Assembly: GCF_004791025.1 (NCBI RefSeq)
Contig: NZ_SRUO01000002.1
Span: forward strand, 186,001-250,000
DNA length: 64,000 nt
From: Mesorhizobium sp. M4B.F.Ca.ET.203.01.1.1
GTDB taxonomy: Bacteria > Pseudomonadota > Alphaproteobacteria > Rhizobiales > Rhizobiaceae
Direction of reading: 5' to 3'
Below, one piece after another: positions 8,211 through 17,051 of this stretch; positions within the stretch are counted from its first letter, which is position 1; the number at the start of each line of letters is the position of its first letter. The translations under genes and the position numbers were made by a program. A model generated the notes under the pieces. That model was not told the DNA's origin. It saw only the letters and a program-made list of their open reading frames with translations, and ran no database searches.

Positions 8211-9821
8211 TTATTCGGCAAGCTGGAGGGCGGGTTCGGAACCCGGCAATGGTTGCTCCTCGCGCTGATAGCCGAGGATGGTCATGGTGATATTCCAGGC
8301 CATGAGCAGCGCGCCGGAGAGATACAGCGCGCCGCCCGCCGCGCGCATCACATAGTATGGATGCATGGCGGCGACGGTTTCGGCGAAGGAGTAGACCAGG
8401 AAGCCCTGCTCGTCGTACTCACGCCACATCAGGCCTTGCATGATGCCGGAGACCCACATGACCGCGGCGTAGACGACGATCCCGAGGGTCGCCAGCCAGA
8501 AGTGCCAGGTGACCAGCCGCAGCGAATAGAGCCGTTGCCGGTTCCATAGCTTCGGCACCATGTAATAGATCGCGCCGAACGAGATCATGCCCACCCAGCC
8601 GAGCGCACCCGAATGGACGTGCCCGATGGTCCAGTCCGTATAGTGCGACAGCGAGTTGACGGTCTTGATCGACATCATCGGACCCTCGAAGGTCGACATG
8701 CCGTAGAAGGCGATAGCCATCACCATCATGCGGATGATCGGGTCTGTACGGATCTTGTCCCAGGCACCGGAGAGCGTCATCAGGCCGTTGATCATGCCGC
8801 CCCATGAAGGCATCCAGAGCATGATCGAAAACACCATGCCGAGCGTCTGTGCCCAGTCGGGGAGGGCGGTGTAGTGCAGATGATGCGGCCCGGCCCAGAT
8901 GTAGAGGAAGATGATCGCCCAGAAGTGGATGATCGAGAGCCGGTAGGAATAGACCGGCCGGTTGGCCTGCTTGGGCACGAAATAGTACATCATGCCAAGG
9001 AAGCCGGCGGTCAGGAAGAAACCGACGGCGTTGTGGCCGTACCACCACTGCGTCAAGGCATCCTGCACGCCCGAGAAGGCCGAGTAACTCTTCGAACCCA
9101 GGAAGGAGGCCGGCATCGACAGGTTGTTGACCACGTGCAGCATTGCGATGGTCACGATGAAGGATAGGTAGAACCAGTTGGCGACGTAAATATGCGGTTC
9201 CTTGCGCTTCATGATCGTGCCGAGGAACAGGAGGAGATAGGCGACCCAGACGATGGTCAGCCAGATGTCCACGTACCATTCGGGCTCAGCGTATTCGCGG
9301 CTTTCGGTGATGCCGAGGAGGTAGCCGGTGGCGGCCATGACAATGAAAAGCTGATAGCCCCAGAACACGAACCAGGCGAGATCGCCGCCGAAGAGCCGTG
9401 CGCGGCACGTACGCTGCACGACATACAAGGACGTGCAAAGCAGCGCGTTACCGCCGAAAGCAAAGACAACGCCGGATGTGTGCAGCGGCCGCAGACGGCC
9501 GAAATTGAACCAGGGCTGGATATTGAGATCCGGATAGGCAAGCTGCAGCGCAATGACCACGCCGACCAGCATGCCGACAACACCCCAGAACATGGTGGCG
9601 ATGGCGCCGTAGCGGACCGGGCCATCCATGTAAGCCTCTGGGTCAATCGGGGCCGCCGGCTTGAACTCCGTCTTGCGCAACAGGATCGCAGTGAAGCCGG
9701 CCACGGCGAAGAACAACACCCACATGTGCTGGCGGAAAGGCTCATCCGCGCCGAAGCCTGCCGCGACGAGGGCCGCAAAGGCAAACAGGCTTAGAAGGAC
9801 GATCTCCGTGCCAAATCTCAT
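8211..9821 (-). CDS. fixN: cbb3 cytochrome oxidase subunit I, FixN/CcoN (haem b and b3-CuB core)
   Basis: About 536 residues with many transmembrane helices. Histidine motifs of the haem-copper core are visible: [15 protein letters not shown] (haem b ligand region), [32 protein letters not shown] (CuB) and [16 protein letters not shown] (haem ligands). This is the oxygen-reducing, proton-pumping subunit used at very low oxygen. The frame continues up to 9872 with ATG at 9866, but an FNR box at -41.5 would place the transcript start at about 9865. ATG at 9821, with GGGGA eight bases before it, is therefore preferred. First gene of fixNOQP. Confidence 0.96.
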   Translation of the reverse strand: MRFGTEIVLLSLFAFAALVAAGFGADEPFRQHMWVLFFAVAGFTAILLRKTEFKPAAPIDPEAYMDGPVRYGAIATMFWGVVGMLVGVVIALQLAYPDLNIQPWFNFGRLRPLHTSGVVFAFGGNALLCTSLYVVQRTCRARLFGGDLAWFVFWGYQLFIVMAATGYLLGITESREYAEPEWYVDIWLTIVWVAYLLLFLGTIMKRKEPHIYVANWFYLSFIVTIAMLHVVNNLSMPASFLGSKSYSAFSGVQDALTQWWYGHNAVGFFLTAGFLGMMYYFVPKQANRPVYSYRLSIIHFWAIIFLYIWAGPHHLHYTALPDWAQTLGMVFSIMLWMPSWGGMINGLMTLSGAWDKIRTDPIIRMMVMAIAFYGMSTFEGPMMSIKTVNSLSHYTDWTIGHVHSGALGWVGMISFGAIYYMVPKLWNRQRLYSLRLVTWHFWLATLGIVVYAAVMWVSGIMQGLMWREYDEQGFLVYSFAETVAAMHPYYVMRAAGGALYLSGALLMAWNITMTILGYQREEQPLPGSEPALQLAE

Positions 9822-9899
9822 CGCGAAGTCCCCGATCTCGAATTTCCGGCGGATCGTGACCGCCATCGGCACGAATTCGGGATTTTCCCTTTTCTGGCC

Positions 9900-9913
9900 T
9901 TGATCCAGGTCAA
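9900..9913 (-). promoter_or_regulatory. FNR/FixK box upstream of fixNOQP
   Basis: TTGATCCAGGTCAA matches TTGAT-N4-ATCAA at 9 of 10 positions. The box centre is about 86 bases before the preferred fixN ATG, predicting a leader of about 44 bases. Together with the matching fixG box it suggests that both operons respond to the same regulator. Confidence 0.82.
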
Positions 9914-10052
9914 AGGGCGGCTTCTTTTTTGTTTGGGGAGCGACAGTTCTGCAGAACGATGCAATGGGGCAGCCTGCAGGCGAACTGTTGGATTCAGATA
10001 GGGCGGCCGAAGCGGATATTATTACTTTCCCGGAGAAGGGACGATTGGCAGT

Positions 10053-10757
10053 TCAATCGCCGCAGCGTTCCTCAAGCCGAGCAACGCTTTCCAGGCTGAT
10101 ATGCCGCCTATTTGCAATCCTAATCACACCATCTGTTCGCAGCTTGGACAATTCGCGACTGGCAGTCCCGATCGTCAGTCCAAGAAAGTCAGCTATATCC
10201 GCGCGTTTGACTGGCAAGTCGAAGCTCATCGAGTTCGCCGAGTGGTTGCCAGGACCTATGTTCCTCAGAAGGAAGCTTGCGACCTTTTCCGAAGCAGTCT
10301 TGCGCCCCAACGCCGCCATCCAATAGCGTGCTTCGTCAAGCTGCTTCAGCGCGTGCTTTAGCAGCACACGCCTAAGCGCTGGCGTTTCCTCCATCATGCG
10401 CTCGATGATCGTCTTTGAAAACGAGCATAGCGTCACCTTCGTGAGGGCTCGCGCCGTGATGGGCCATTGTGCCTTGAAAGGCCTGCCCAGAAAATCGGGC
10501 GCGAAATGGAAGCCGACAATCTGCTGACGTCCATCCGAGAGGTTTCTCGTAAGTTTGATTACGCCGGACAGTACATTCGAGTAGGCTCCGTCGTCGGCCA
10601 ATTCTGTCCCCCCCGGGATTTCATGCCTTGATGAAGCCTTGGCCAGGTTGACTAGTTGCCCAGTCTCAAGTGCGCCGCATAATCCACCTTGTCGCGCTTC
10701 GCAGGACTCACAGATCGTGGGAATGTCAGCTTGTTGAGCACCCTGTTTGATGGCCAT
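10053..10757 (-). CDS. fnrN: FnrN-type Crp/Fnr regulator with [4Fe-4S] cysteines (copy 1)
   Basis: A 234-residue Crp/Fnr-family activator. N-terminal C16-x2-C19-x7-C27 plus C111 in TLCSF match the four cluster ligands of FNR/FnrN proteins. The cyclic-nucleotide-like barrel contains SGVIKLTRNLSDGRQQI, and the C-terminal helix-turn-helix is RADIADFLGLTIGTASRELS. The E-x2-S-R recognition pattern of FNR is altered here to G-x2-S-R (IGTASRELS). It is an oxygen-labile activator of microaerobic genes. ATG at 10757 is supported by AGGCG and by a perfect FNR box 63 bases upstream, implying autoregulation. Identity to copy 2 is clear along the whole length. Confidence 0.88.
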   Translation of the reverse strand: MAIKQGAQQADIPTICESCEARQGGLCGALETGQLVNLAKASSRHEIPGGTELADDGAYSNVLSGVIKLTRNLSDGRQQIVGFHFAPDFLGRPFKAQWPITARALTKVTLCSFSKTIIERMMEETPALRRVLLKHALKQLDEARYWMAALGRKTASEKVASFLLRNIGPGNHSANSMSFDLPVKRADIADFLGLTIGTASRELSKLRTDGVIRIANRRHISLESVARLEERCGD

Positions 10758-10813
10758 TGTGACGCCTATGATCAATAGGACGCCTATTTGCTCCGACTGT
10801 GGCCTGCACCGCC

Positions 10814-10827
10814 TTGATCGAGATCAA
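10814..10827 (-). promoter_or_regulatory. perfect FNR/FixK box upstream of fnrN copy 1
   Basis: TTGATCGAGATCAA matches the consensus at all 10 defined positions. Its spacing puts the transcript start near 10779, about 22 bases before the ATG of the minus-strand regulator gene. A direct repeat GACGCCTAT occurs between the box and the ATG (10761-10769 and 10779-10787), around the predicted start site. Confidence 0.85.
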
Positions 10828-10904
10828 GGCTTTGTCGGTGCTTGTTCCTAGGCCGGTGGCACCAGCGCTGCAAAGAAGAACAGTATGGGCTCTGTCGCCA
10901 ATCA

Positions 10905-11633
10905 TCAGCCGCCGCAGCGTTGTTCCAGCCGGCTCAGGCTGTCTACGATTATGTGTCGATGGTTCTCGATGCGGATTACCCCATCGGCTCGCAGCCTGGT
11001 CAACTGGCGACTTACCGTCTCGATCGTCAGCCCAAGGAAGTCAGCAATATCGGAGCGTGATAGGGGCAGATCGTAACTTGTCGGCCCAGCCGCGACATCA
11101 ACGGCCGGATCGATATTCCTGGTGATCATCAGAAGAAAGCTCGCGACCTTCTCCGAGGCTGTCTTGCGCCCCAGCGCCACCATCCAGCTGCGCGCATCGT
11201 CAAGCTCGTTCAGCTTCTGCTCAAGCAGGCGATGCTCCAGCTCCTGCGAGTCTTTCATCATCCGCTCGATGACGGTCTTTGGAAATGAGCACAGCGACAC
11301 CTCTGTCGCAGCTTCGGCATTGATAGCACTTTCCGCCTTGAACGGACGCCCCAAGAAATCCGGCGCGAACTGGAGTCCGACAATTTGCTGCCTTCCGTCC
11401 GGAAGGCTTTTTGTCAACTTAACCACCCCGGAAAGCACGTTTGAATAGCGTTCAACAGCTTCGGCATCGCCAACCAACTCACCGCCCGGGGGAACGGCAC
11501 GCCTCGACGAGGTCTTGGCCAACTTGATCAATTGATCGGGCTCGAGCGCGCCGCACACCCCCCGGTGGCGCGCTTCGCAGGATCGGCAAAGAACGGGGAT
11601 GCCGGCACTGTGGACATCCTGTCTGATCGTCAT
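10905..11633 (-). CDS. fnrN: FnrN-type Crp/Fnr regulator with [4Fe-4S] cysteines (copy 2)
   Basis: A 242-residue paralogue of the adjacent regulator. C16-x2-C19-x7-C27 and C115 (SLCSF) are the expected cluster ligands. The DNA-binding helix reads RSDIADFLGLTIETVSRQLT, with the standard FNR contact pattern E-T-V-S-R. ATG at 11633 is chosen because upstream codons run into the region of the FNR box. The gene is divergent from hemN and shares the box at 11720-11733 with it. Because its recognition helix is canonical, this copy is the more likely main activator of the TTGAT-N4-ATCAA genes; that is inference. Confidence 0.9.
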   Translation of the reverse strand: MTIRQDVHSAGIPVLCRSCEARHRGVCGALEPDQLIKLAKTSSRRAVPPGGELVGDAEAVERYSNVLSGVVKLTKSLPDGRQQIVGLQFAPDFLGRPFKAESAINAEAATEVSLCSFPKTVIERMMKDSQELEHRLLEQKLNELDDARSWMVALGRKTASEKVASFLLMITRNIDPAVDVAAGPTSYDLPLSRSDIADFLGLTIETVSRQLTRLRADGVIRIENHRHIIVDSLSRLEQRCGG

Positions 11634-11719
11634 TGCATCGCTCGAGCCCAGAGAGAGAAATAGAATACCATACCGCATCTCGTTGCTGTTGCGTCAGTTT
11701 GTCCGTGGCGCCAAATGCC

Positions 11720-11733
11720 TTGATTGAAATCAA
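11720..11733. promoter_or_regulatory. perfect FNR/FixK box shared by fnrN copy 2 and hemN
   Basis: TTGATTGAAATCAA matches the consensus fully and lies between divergent genes. On the minus strand it predicts a start near 11685, about 52 bases before fnrN. On the plus strand the -41.5 position falls exactly on the hemN ATG at 11768. Confidence 0.88.
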
Positions 11734-11767
11734 GGCTCGCCACACTTGCGCGGGCTACCTTGGCCCC

Positions 11768-13141
11768 ATGCCAGCGAAAGCAATCAAAGACGCACGCCCC
11801 GTTTTGACGACCAATCCGGCAGAGAACGTGCCTCGTTACACGAGTTACCCAACGGCGCCGCACTTTTATCCGGGCGTTGACGCGGTAGTGGTTCGTGGAT
11901 GGATGGACGCGCTCGAAGGCGATGACGAGATATCATTATATCTGCATATTCCGTATTGCGACCGGCTTTGCTGGTTCTGCGCCTGCCATACCAAGCAGAC
12001 ACGTCACTATGCTCCTGTGGCCACTTTTCTGCACTCCCTACATAGGGAGATCGAAACTGTCGGCAGGTTTGTGAGCGGTCGGGGCAAGGTCCGCGCCGTC
12101 CATTTCGGGGGCGGCTCCCCGACGATGCTGAAGCCCGACGACATCCTGGCGCTCGGTAGAGCGTTGCGGGACCGGTTCGACTTTCTCGATGATGCCAGTC
12201 TTAGCGTCGAGATCGACCCAAACGATATGGACGAAGGGCGGCTGGATGCCTTCGCTGCGATCGGCATGACGAGAGCGAGCCTTGGCGTCCAGGACTTCGA
12301 TCCCAAAGTGCAGAGGGCTATCAATCGCGAGCAGAGTTTTGCCCTCACGAGAAGCATTGTCGATGCGGTCCGCGCGCGGGGCGTTGCATCCGTCAATCTG
12401 GACCTGCTCTATGGGCTGCCGCATCAGACTTGCGAGAGTGTTGCAACGACCGTCGCCCAGGCGCTGACGCTGGCGCCAGACAGGCTGGCTCTATTCGGCT
12501 ACGCGCATGTGCCATGGTTCAAGAAGCACCAGACGATGATCGATGAAGCCTGGCTGCCCGATTCCGCCGCACGTCTGGCGCAGTCGCAGCTTACTGCACG
12601 ACTGATTGTCGAGGCCGGATACGAGGCCTTGGGATTGGATCATTTCGCAAAACCGGAGGACACGCTGGCCATCGCCGCCCGCGCCGGCAAGATCCGTCGC
12701 AATTTTCAGGGCTATACCGAAGACCAATGCGAAACGCTTATCGGTCTTGGCCCCTCCTCGATCAGCCGATACCGGCAAGGCTACGCCCAGAACATCGTTG
12801 CGACCGGCGAGTACGAAAAGGCCGTCAATTCCGGACAGGTGGCGACAGCGCGAGGGATTGAATTCAGTGTCGATGATCAGGCGAGAGGCTGGGTCATCGA
12901 ACGCCTGATGTGCCAATTCGCTTTCTCGGCGACAGACCTTGTCGAACGTTTTGGAAACGTCGGCCAACGGCTACTTTGTGAAGCGAGTCGACTGGCCATT
13001 GCCAGCGCAGGACAGGTTCTCCGGCTCGAAGGCGAGAATTTCGTCGTACCGGAGGAAAGCCGTCCGCTTGTCCGGACCGTGGCGGCGAAATTTGACAAAT
13101 ACCTGAAGAATGGAATCGGCCGGCATTCGGCGGCGGTGTGA
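11768..13141 (+). CDS. hemN: oxygen-independent coproporphyrinogen III oxidase HemN
   Basis: A 457-residue radical SAM enzyme that converts coproporphyrinogen III to protoporphyrinogen IX without oxygen, keeping haem synthesis going for the cbb3 oxidase at low oxygen. Seen: PRYTSYPTAPHF near residue 22, LYLHIPYCDRLCWFCACHT with the cluster cysteines C64, C68 and C71, the SAM-binding glycine run VHFGGGSPTML, and DLLYGLPHQT. Length fits HemN of E. coli type. No clear ribosome binding site precedes ATG 11768; the open frame extends back through the FNR box to 11633 but that part is not HemN-like. Confidence 0.95.
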   Translation: MPAKAIKDARPVLTTNPAENVPRYTSYPTAPHFYPGVDAVVVRGWMDALEGDDEISLYLHIPYCDRLCWFCACHTKQTRHYAPVATFLHSLHREIETVGRFVSGRGKVRAVHFGGGSPTMLKPDDILALGRALRDRFDFLDDASLSVEIDPNDMDEGRLDAFAAIGMTRASLGVQDFDPKVQRAINREQSFALTRSIVDAVRARGVASVNLDLLYGLPHQTCESVATTVAQALTLAPDRLALFGYAHVPWFKKHQTMIDEAWLPDSAARLAQSQLTARLIVEAGYEALGLDHFAKPEDTLAIAARAGKIRRNFQGYTEDQCETLIGLGPSSISRYRQGYAQNIVATGEYEKAVNSGQVATARGIEFSVDDQARGWVIERLMCQFAFSATDLVERFGNVGQRLLCEASRLAIASAGQVLRLEGENFVVPEESRPLVRTVAAKFDKYLKNGIGRHSAAV

Positions 13142-13163
13142 ACCGACCGCTCCAAGCCACAAG

Positions 13164-13595
13164 TCAAAAGTGCTCGCCAATCCTGAATGGACCGACGCGC
13201 GTGCCGGCGGCAATCAGATAAGCAGTCGACCAGCCGATCAGCAGAAACCCGTTGACGCCTTCCAGCGCCGCCAGGATTCGCCAGCCATGGGCGGGCACCA
13301 CGTCCCCATAGCCGACGGTCGAAAAAGTGATGGTCGAAAAATAAAGCGCCGTCTCGAAGTCGCTCAAGATTCCGAGCAGCCGGTAGATACCAGCCCATAA
13401 CCAGACTTCTGCCGTCATGACGACAAAAAGCCCCATCACCACGCTGATCATGGCGACGATCCGGCTGCGGCGGCCGTGCATGCGGAAGAGCGCCACAAGA
13501 TGTGTCATCACGTGAGTGATCGCGATAAGACCGAAAGTGTGGATCAGGACCGTCAGGCTTATGACGATCGTGCCGACGCAAAGATTAAGGATCAT
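13164..13595 (-). CDS. two-helix potassium channel family protein
   Basis: A 143-residue membrane protein. Two N-terminal hydrophobic stretches (VGTIVISLTVLIHTFGLIAI and VAMISVVMGLFVVMTAEVW) are followed by a pore loop FSTITFSTVGYGD with the K+ selectivity filter TVGYGD at residues 93-98. A last helix (LAALEGVNGFLLIGWSTAYL) follows. This is an Ion_trans_2-type channel without a visible regulatory domain. It lies about 100 bases downstream of the truncated haemoglobin gene on the same strand and could be the last gene of the nirK transcript, though it may have its own promoter. Confidence 0.8.
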   Translation of the reverse strand: MILNLCVGTIVISLTVLIHTFGLIAITHVMTHLVALFRMHGRRSRIVAMISVVMGLFVVMTAEVWLWAGIYRLLGILSDFETALYFSTITFSTVGYGDVVPAHGWRILAALEGVNGFLLIGWSTAYLIAAGTRVGPFRIGEHF

Positions 13596-13695
13596 GCGAG
13601 GAACCTACTGGCCCCGATCGCTTGGAGTCCTTGCGCAAAATCAAGCCCCGCACCGGTCTGGCAGAATCACAGCGCCCGGCGCTTGCCAAGCCGAC

Positions 13696-14148
13696 CTATT
13701 CGCTACCACCGGCCGCCGCTGGAGCAAGGCGAAAGAACATCGCAAGCTTCAGACTTGTCGCTATCCGTTCCGCTCGGTCGACAAACACCGCCGCCGTTTC
13801 AGGTGCGAAGAGTTCAGCGGCCGTCTCGCCGAACAAATCCTGCCAGATACCGAAATCGGCTTCGGTGACGTCCTGGAGTTTGAGGTGCGCCGGCACCGGG
13901 CGGCCGTGATAGTCACCGCTCTTGAGGATGACCGAACACCAGAAGGCGGTCATCTTCTCCAGGTGCGGATCCCAAGCGCCGGTGATCTCGCGCGCGAAGA
14001 TCGGCCCGAGCCGCTCGTCGCTCCTGACCTTGGCATAGAATTGGCGTACAAGTCTTCCTATTGACGCCCGATCGATGCCGGCGTGGTCCAAAGGTTGTTC
14101 TGCGACGGGGCGCACCCTGTCAGTCAATACTGGTTTCACTGTCATCAT
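13696..14148 (-). CDS. group III truncated haemoglobin
   Basis: A 150-residue globin-like protein. The stretch IGRLVRQFYAKVRSDERLGP followed by IFAREITGAWDPHLEKMTAFW is the conserved start of group III truncated globins. H in PHLEKM and the later PVPAHLKL (probable proximal histidine region) with FGIWQDLF support haem binding. A role in NO or oxygen handling is likely because it follows nirK and nirV closely on the same strand (21 bases after nirV). Two adjacent ATGs at 14148 and 14145 are equally possible starts. Confidence 0.85.
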   Translation of the reverse strand: MMTVKPVLTDRVRPVAEQPLDHAGIDRASIGRLVRQFYAKVRSDERLGPIFAREITGAWDPHLEKMTAFWCSVILKSGDYHGRPVPAHLKLQDVTEADFGIWQDLFGETAAELFAPETAAVFVDRAERIATSLKLAMFFRLAPAAAGGSE

Positions 14149-14169
14149 GCACTTTCGTTTACGGTGCTG

Positions 14170-15042
14170 TCAGGACAATTCTAGGTGCCGAAGGGCGGCC
14201 TGCACGGCACCGGACCGGTCGCGGACAAGCCGGAAACCCAGATTGTCAGGCGGCGTGCCGACCGCGCAACCGCCACTTTTGCCATCGCGGATGAAGTTCG
14301 ACATGTAAGTGCGATGGAATCCCTCGACAACGTGCACTCCGCAATTGTCGATCGAGCTCGCAATCCCTAAGCCGTCGCTGGCGATAGTTGCGTGGACGTA
14401 GCACGTCGAGGTCCATTCCCAGATATTGCCAGCAACGTCCGCCAATCCCTTTGAGTTGGTGCCGAAAGCTCCCTGTACCCTTGGTTCAGGGTAGGGCTTC
14501 CGTCCAAGCGAACTCTCGGTGCGGTATTGGGCAAGCCAGCGACGGGCCGGGTTATTGGGGTCGTTTTCTTTACTCTCGATATCGCTCCGGAATCGTTCAC
14601 CGGCGGCATAGGCCCACTCGGCATCCGTCGGCAGCCGCCATGCATCTCCAGTGCGGTTTGAAATCCAGGTCGCATAGGCTTCCGCATCAATATGGCTTAC
14701 ACCGGTGACTGCAACGTTGCCAATCTTGCGCGGGTCGGCTGGCTTGCAGGCGCCGTCCGCTACGCAGCGTGCATATTCGACGACGCTTACCTGATATTTC
14801 ATGATCTCCAGTGGCGCGTCGATCCATACTTGCACGATGGGCGCCGCGACGGGGTGGTTCTCCTTGAGGAATTCCCCCGGCTCAGCGTGATCGAACACGC
14901 CTGGTCTGAGAATCACCATTTCGCTGACGGTTGCCGGTTGAGGGAACTCCATAGATCTGGTGTCGAGCGTATGGGTTATGCCCACGCCGATCAAGGCAGC
15001 AGCTGCAATCGTTCCGAAGGCAAAGACTGGGTCGAGGGACAT
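14170..15042 (-). CDS. nirV: NirV, SUMF1/formylglycine-generating-enzyme-like protein
   Basis: A 290-residue protein with an N-terminal hydrophobic segment (VFAFGTIAAAALIGVGI), then an FGE-sulfatase domain. Recognisable motifs are YQVSVVEYARCV, NVAVTGVSHIDAEAYATWIS, WRLPTDAEWAYAAGERF, GLADVAGNIWEWTSTCY and the terminal NLGFRLVRD. Genes of this type follow nirK in Rhizobium, Brucella and relatives and are called nirV; their exact role in nitrite reductase maturation is not settled. It starts about 70 bases after the nirK stop on the same strand. Confidence 0.9.
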   Translation of the reverse strand: MSLDPVFAFGTIAAAALIGVGITHTLDTRSMEFPQPATVSEMVILRPGVFDHAEPGEFLKENHPVAAPIVQVWIDAPLEIMKYQVSVVEYARCVADGACKPADPRKIGNVAVTGVSHIDAEAYATWISNRTGDAWRLPTDAEWAYAAGERFRSDIESKENDPNNPARRWLAQYRTESSLGRKPYPEPRVQGAFGTNSKGLADVAGNIWEWTSTCYVHATIASDGLGIASSIDNCGVHVVEGFHRTYMSNFIRDGKSGGCAVGTPPDNLGFRLVRDRSGAVQAALRHLELS

Positions 15043-15114
15043 CGCATCAAGTCCGGCTGTGGGTGCAACCCCTTGGCTCCGCCGTGGGATTGCACCGAGG
15101 TTCCGATCTCCCGA

Positions 15115-16224
15115 CTACGAAGCGATGACCCTAGGCGCCTCGATCTGCATCATCAGATCGTCGTCCCAGCTGCCGTCGACCGTGAAGTGCGCGGTCGCGC
15201 CAAGCTCCACCGCCTCAATGAGATTGTGGTTCACATAGGCATAGACGCCCGGCTGCAGGAACGTGTAGAGCGCCGCCCCAGCGGACCCGCCACGGATGAA
15301 CCAGGTTTCCATGTCCTTGGCCGGCGGGTTTGCAAACTTGCCCCCTTCCCAGACGAAGTCGCCATGGCCGCCGATAAGGTGCGGGCGGGTGTCGCGATTG
15401 GCCTGCGAGTGCACGATCAGGACAGTCTCGCCGACTTTGGCCTTCATGGCGTTGTCGCCGGTCAGCGATCCTGCCTTGCCGTTGAACACGACATGGGTCG
15501 GGATCAACCCGCGCATCACCTTCACGGTGTCGTCATAGTTGTCGCCGGCCGACTCGTACTTCTTGAATTTTCCCTGCTCGTCGCGGGGGATGTAGAAGTC
15601 GTTCTCGCCGATATAGTAGATGCGGTCATAGCGGACGGTCTTGCCCTTGTCGTCCTTCAGGCCGTCACGCGGCAGCACCATCACGGCTCCGCTCATCCCC
15701 GACACGACATGCCACGGGATCATCGCGCCGCCCGGCGCGCAGTGATAGACGAAGGTTCCCGTTCGCGTTGCCTTGAAGCGCAGCGTGACCTGCTCGCCGG
15801 GGTTGATCAGCGTCAGCGCACCGCCGCCTAGCGCGCCGGTCGCCGCATGGAAGTCGATGTTGTGGGCGAGACTGTTGGTGTCCGGGTTGATCAGTGTGAG
15901 CTCGAGATAGTCACCCTCATGCACGACCATGAGCGGGCCAGGGATGGAACCATTGTAGGTCATGGCGTTGAGCTGCGTGCCATCGGCATCGATGACCATC
16001 GGCTTCTCTTCGACATTCATGGTGAATTCGACGACCTTGGGGCCCCCCTTGGCCACCTGGTCGTGAGCATGCACGAAGGGCGGCGCGACGAGGATCACTT
16101 TCTCGCGCGGCAACCCGGCTACATCCTTCGGCTTGGCGGCTGCCATGGCCGGCGTTGCGCCAACGGCGGCAACGGCGGCTGCGGTGAGAACAGAACCCAA
16201 TAGAGCTTCACGTCTCGTAAGCAT
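15115..16224 (-). CDS. nirK: copper-containing nitrite reductase NirK (NO-forming)
   Basis: A 369-residue periplasmic enzyme that reduces nitrite to NO. A twin-arginine signal ([20 protein letters not shown]) ends at AMAAA. Copper ligands are visible in [11 protein letters not shown] (type 1 His and type 2 His), [19 protein letters not shown] (type 2 His, type 1 Cys, His and Met) and the C-terminal YVNHNLIEA (type 2 His). [11 protein letters not shown] holds the catalytic-pocket histidine. ATG at 16224 is set by GGAG six bases upstream; the earlier ATGs overlap that site. An NNR box sits 70 bases upstream. Electrons probably come from the neighbouring pseudoazurin. Confidence 0.97.
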   Translation of the reverse strand: MLTRREALLGSVLTAAAVAAVGATPAMAAAKPKDVAGLPREKVILVAPPFVHAHDQVAKGGPKVVEFTMNVEEKPMVIDADGTQLNAMTYNGSIPGPLMVVHEGDYLELTLINPDTNSLAHNIDFHAATGALGGGALTLINPGEQVTLRFKATRTGTFVYHCAPGGAMIPWHVVSGMSGAVMVLPRDGLKDDKGKTVRYDRIYYIGENDFYIPRDEQGKFKKYESAGDNYDDTVKVMRGLIPTHVVFNGKAGSLTGDNAMKAKVGETVLIVHSQANRDTRPHLIGGHGDFVWEGGKFANPPAKDMETWFIRGGSAGAALYTFLQPGVYAYVNHNLIEAVELGATAHFTVDGSWDDDLMMQIEAPRVIAS

Positions 16225-16286
16225 CGTCATCTCCTTCGATTGCAACGGTTGAATGCCGTGAGGATAATTGATTTGCAGGCCGCGTC

Positions 16287-16302
16287 TTTGCGTTTACGCA
16301 AA
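16287..16302 (-). promoter_or_regulatory. NNR-type box upstream of nirK
   Basis: TTTGCGTTTACGCAAA is a perfect 6-bp-arm palindrome matching the NnrR/Nnr/DNR-type consensus TTGCG-N4-CGCAA. With the box at -41.5 the start of transcription falls near 16253, about 29 bases before the nirK ATG. Confidence 0.85.
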
Positions 16303-16462
16303 TCTCAAAAGAGAAGCCGGGTTGCTCTTGGAAACAGAGCGAGATCACGCGCTCCCAGGAAAATCACGGATGTGACGGAAATGGCCGGACAGACCCCTCC
16401 CTGGTCTGCCCGGCCAGTGCCTCCAGCCCGCCATTGCCGGAGGCAGTCCAAGAGATGTCAAA

Positions 16463-16909
16463 TCAGTTCGAAGCAGCCTTGGTCGCTTCGGCGAAGAGTT
16501 CGGCAAAGACGGGCTTTGCCTTGCCAACCTGCTTGACGGCTTGCGCCGCATCGAGGTTGACCGGCTTGCCGACGACGATCAGTGCAACCATGCCCATGCC
16601 GTAGTGCGGGGCACACTTGACGCCATAGACGCCCTCCTTGGTAAGCGTCACGGTTACTTCTTCGCTTGGCTTGCTCTTGAAAGGCTCGGCGCCGTCCGGG
16701 ATCATGTCCTTGATGCTCTCGGCGTTGTGGGATTTGTCGGTCGGCACGAACTTGACCGTGTCGCCGGGCGCCGCGCGGACAAAGGCAGGCTGGAAGACCA
16801 TGGAGCCTTTCTCTCCTTTGTTCAGCATCTGTACGACGTGTTCCGCGGCATTGACCGGGGCAACGACAGACAGCAGGGCGATCGCTGCGGCAATCAGAGG
16901 CAGTTTCAT
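16463..16909 (-). CDS. pseudoazurin, periplasmic blue copper electron carrier
   Basis: A 148-residue protein with a Sec signal ([21 protein letters not shown]) and a mature cupredoxin domain. The type 1 copper ligands are H in DKSHNAESI and C, H and M in [11 protein letters not shown]. Pseudoazurins donate electrons to NirK. The C-terminal extension ([20 protein letters not shown]) is typical of the family. AAAGGAC lies about six bases before the ATG, and an NNR-type box lies upstream. Confidence 0.93.
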   Translation of the reverse strand: MKLPLIAAAIALLSVVAPVNAAEHVVQMLNKGEKGSMVFQPAFVRAAPGDTVKFVPTDKSHNAESIKDMIPDGAEPFKSKPSEEVTVTLTKEGVYGVKCAPHYGMGMVALIVVGKPVNLDAAQAVKQVGKAKPVFAELFAEATKAASN

Positions 16910-16984
16910 TTGGAAGTCCTTTCTTGAAGTTCATCACGGCATCGACCGTCGTTGATGCTTGTAAGCTGCCGCGCGGCCTGCGAT

Positions 16985-16998
16985 TTGAGCTGGCGCAA
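16985..16998 (-). promoter_or_regulatory. NNR-type box upstream of pseudoazurin
   Basis: TTGAGCTGGCGCAA differs from TTGCG-N4-CGCAA at one of 10 positions. The implied transcript start (about 16950) lies 41 bases before the pseudoazurin ATG. Confidence 0.65.
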
Positions 16999-17051
16999 AT
17001 TGGATGATGAAAAATGACTGGCGGAATCGAGCGCCAGCCGGTCGGCTTTTT

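Noticed and set aside
9822..9872. Upstream fixN starts at 9866 (ATG) and 9872 (GTG)
   Set aside because: They would lie at or before the transcript start predicted by the FNR box; ATG 9821 has a better ribosome binding site.
11633..11767. Longer hemN frame starting at 11633
   Set aside because: It reads through the perfect FNR box and the divergent promoter and has no HemN similarity before residue 46.
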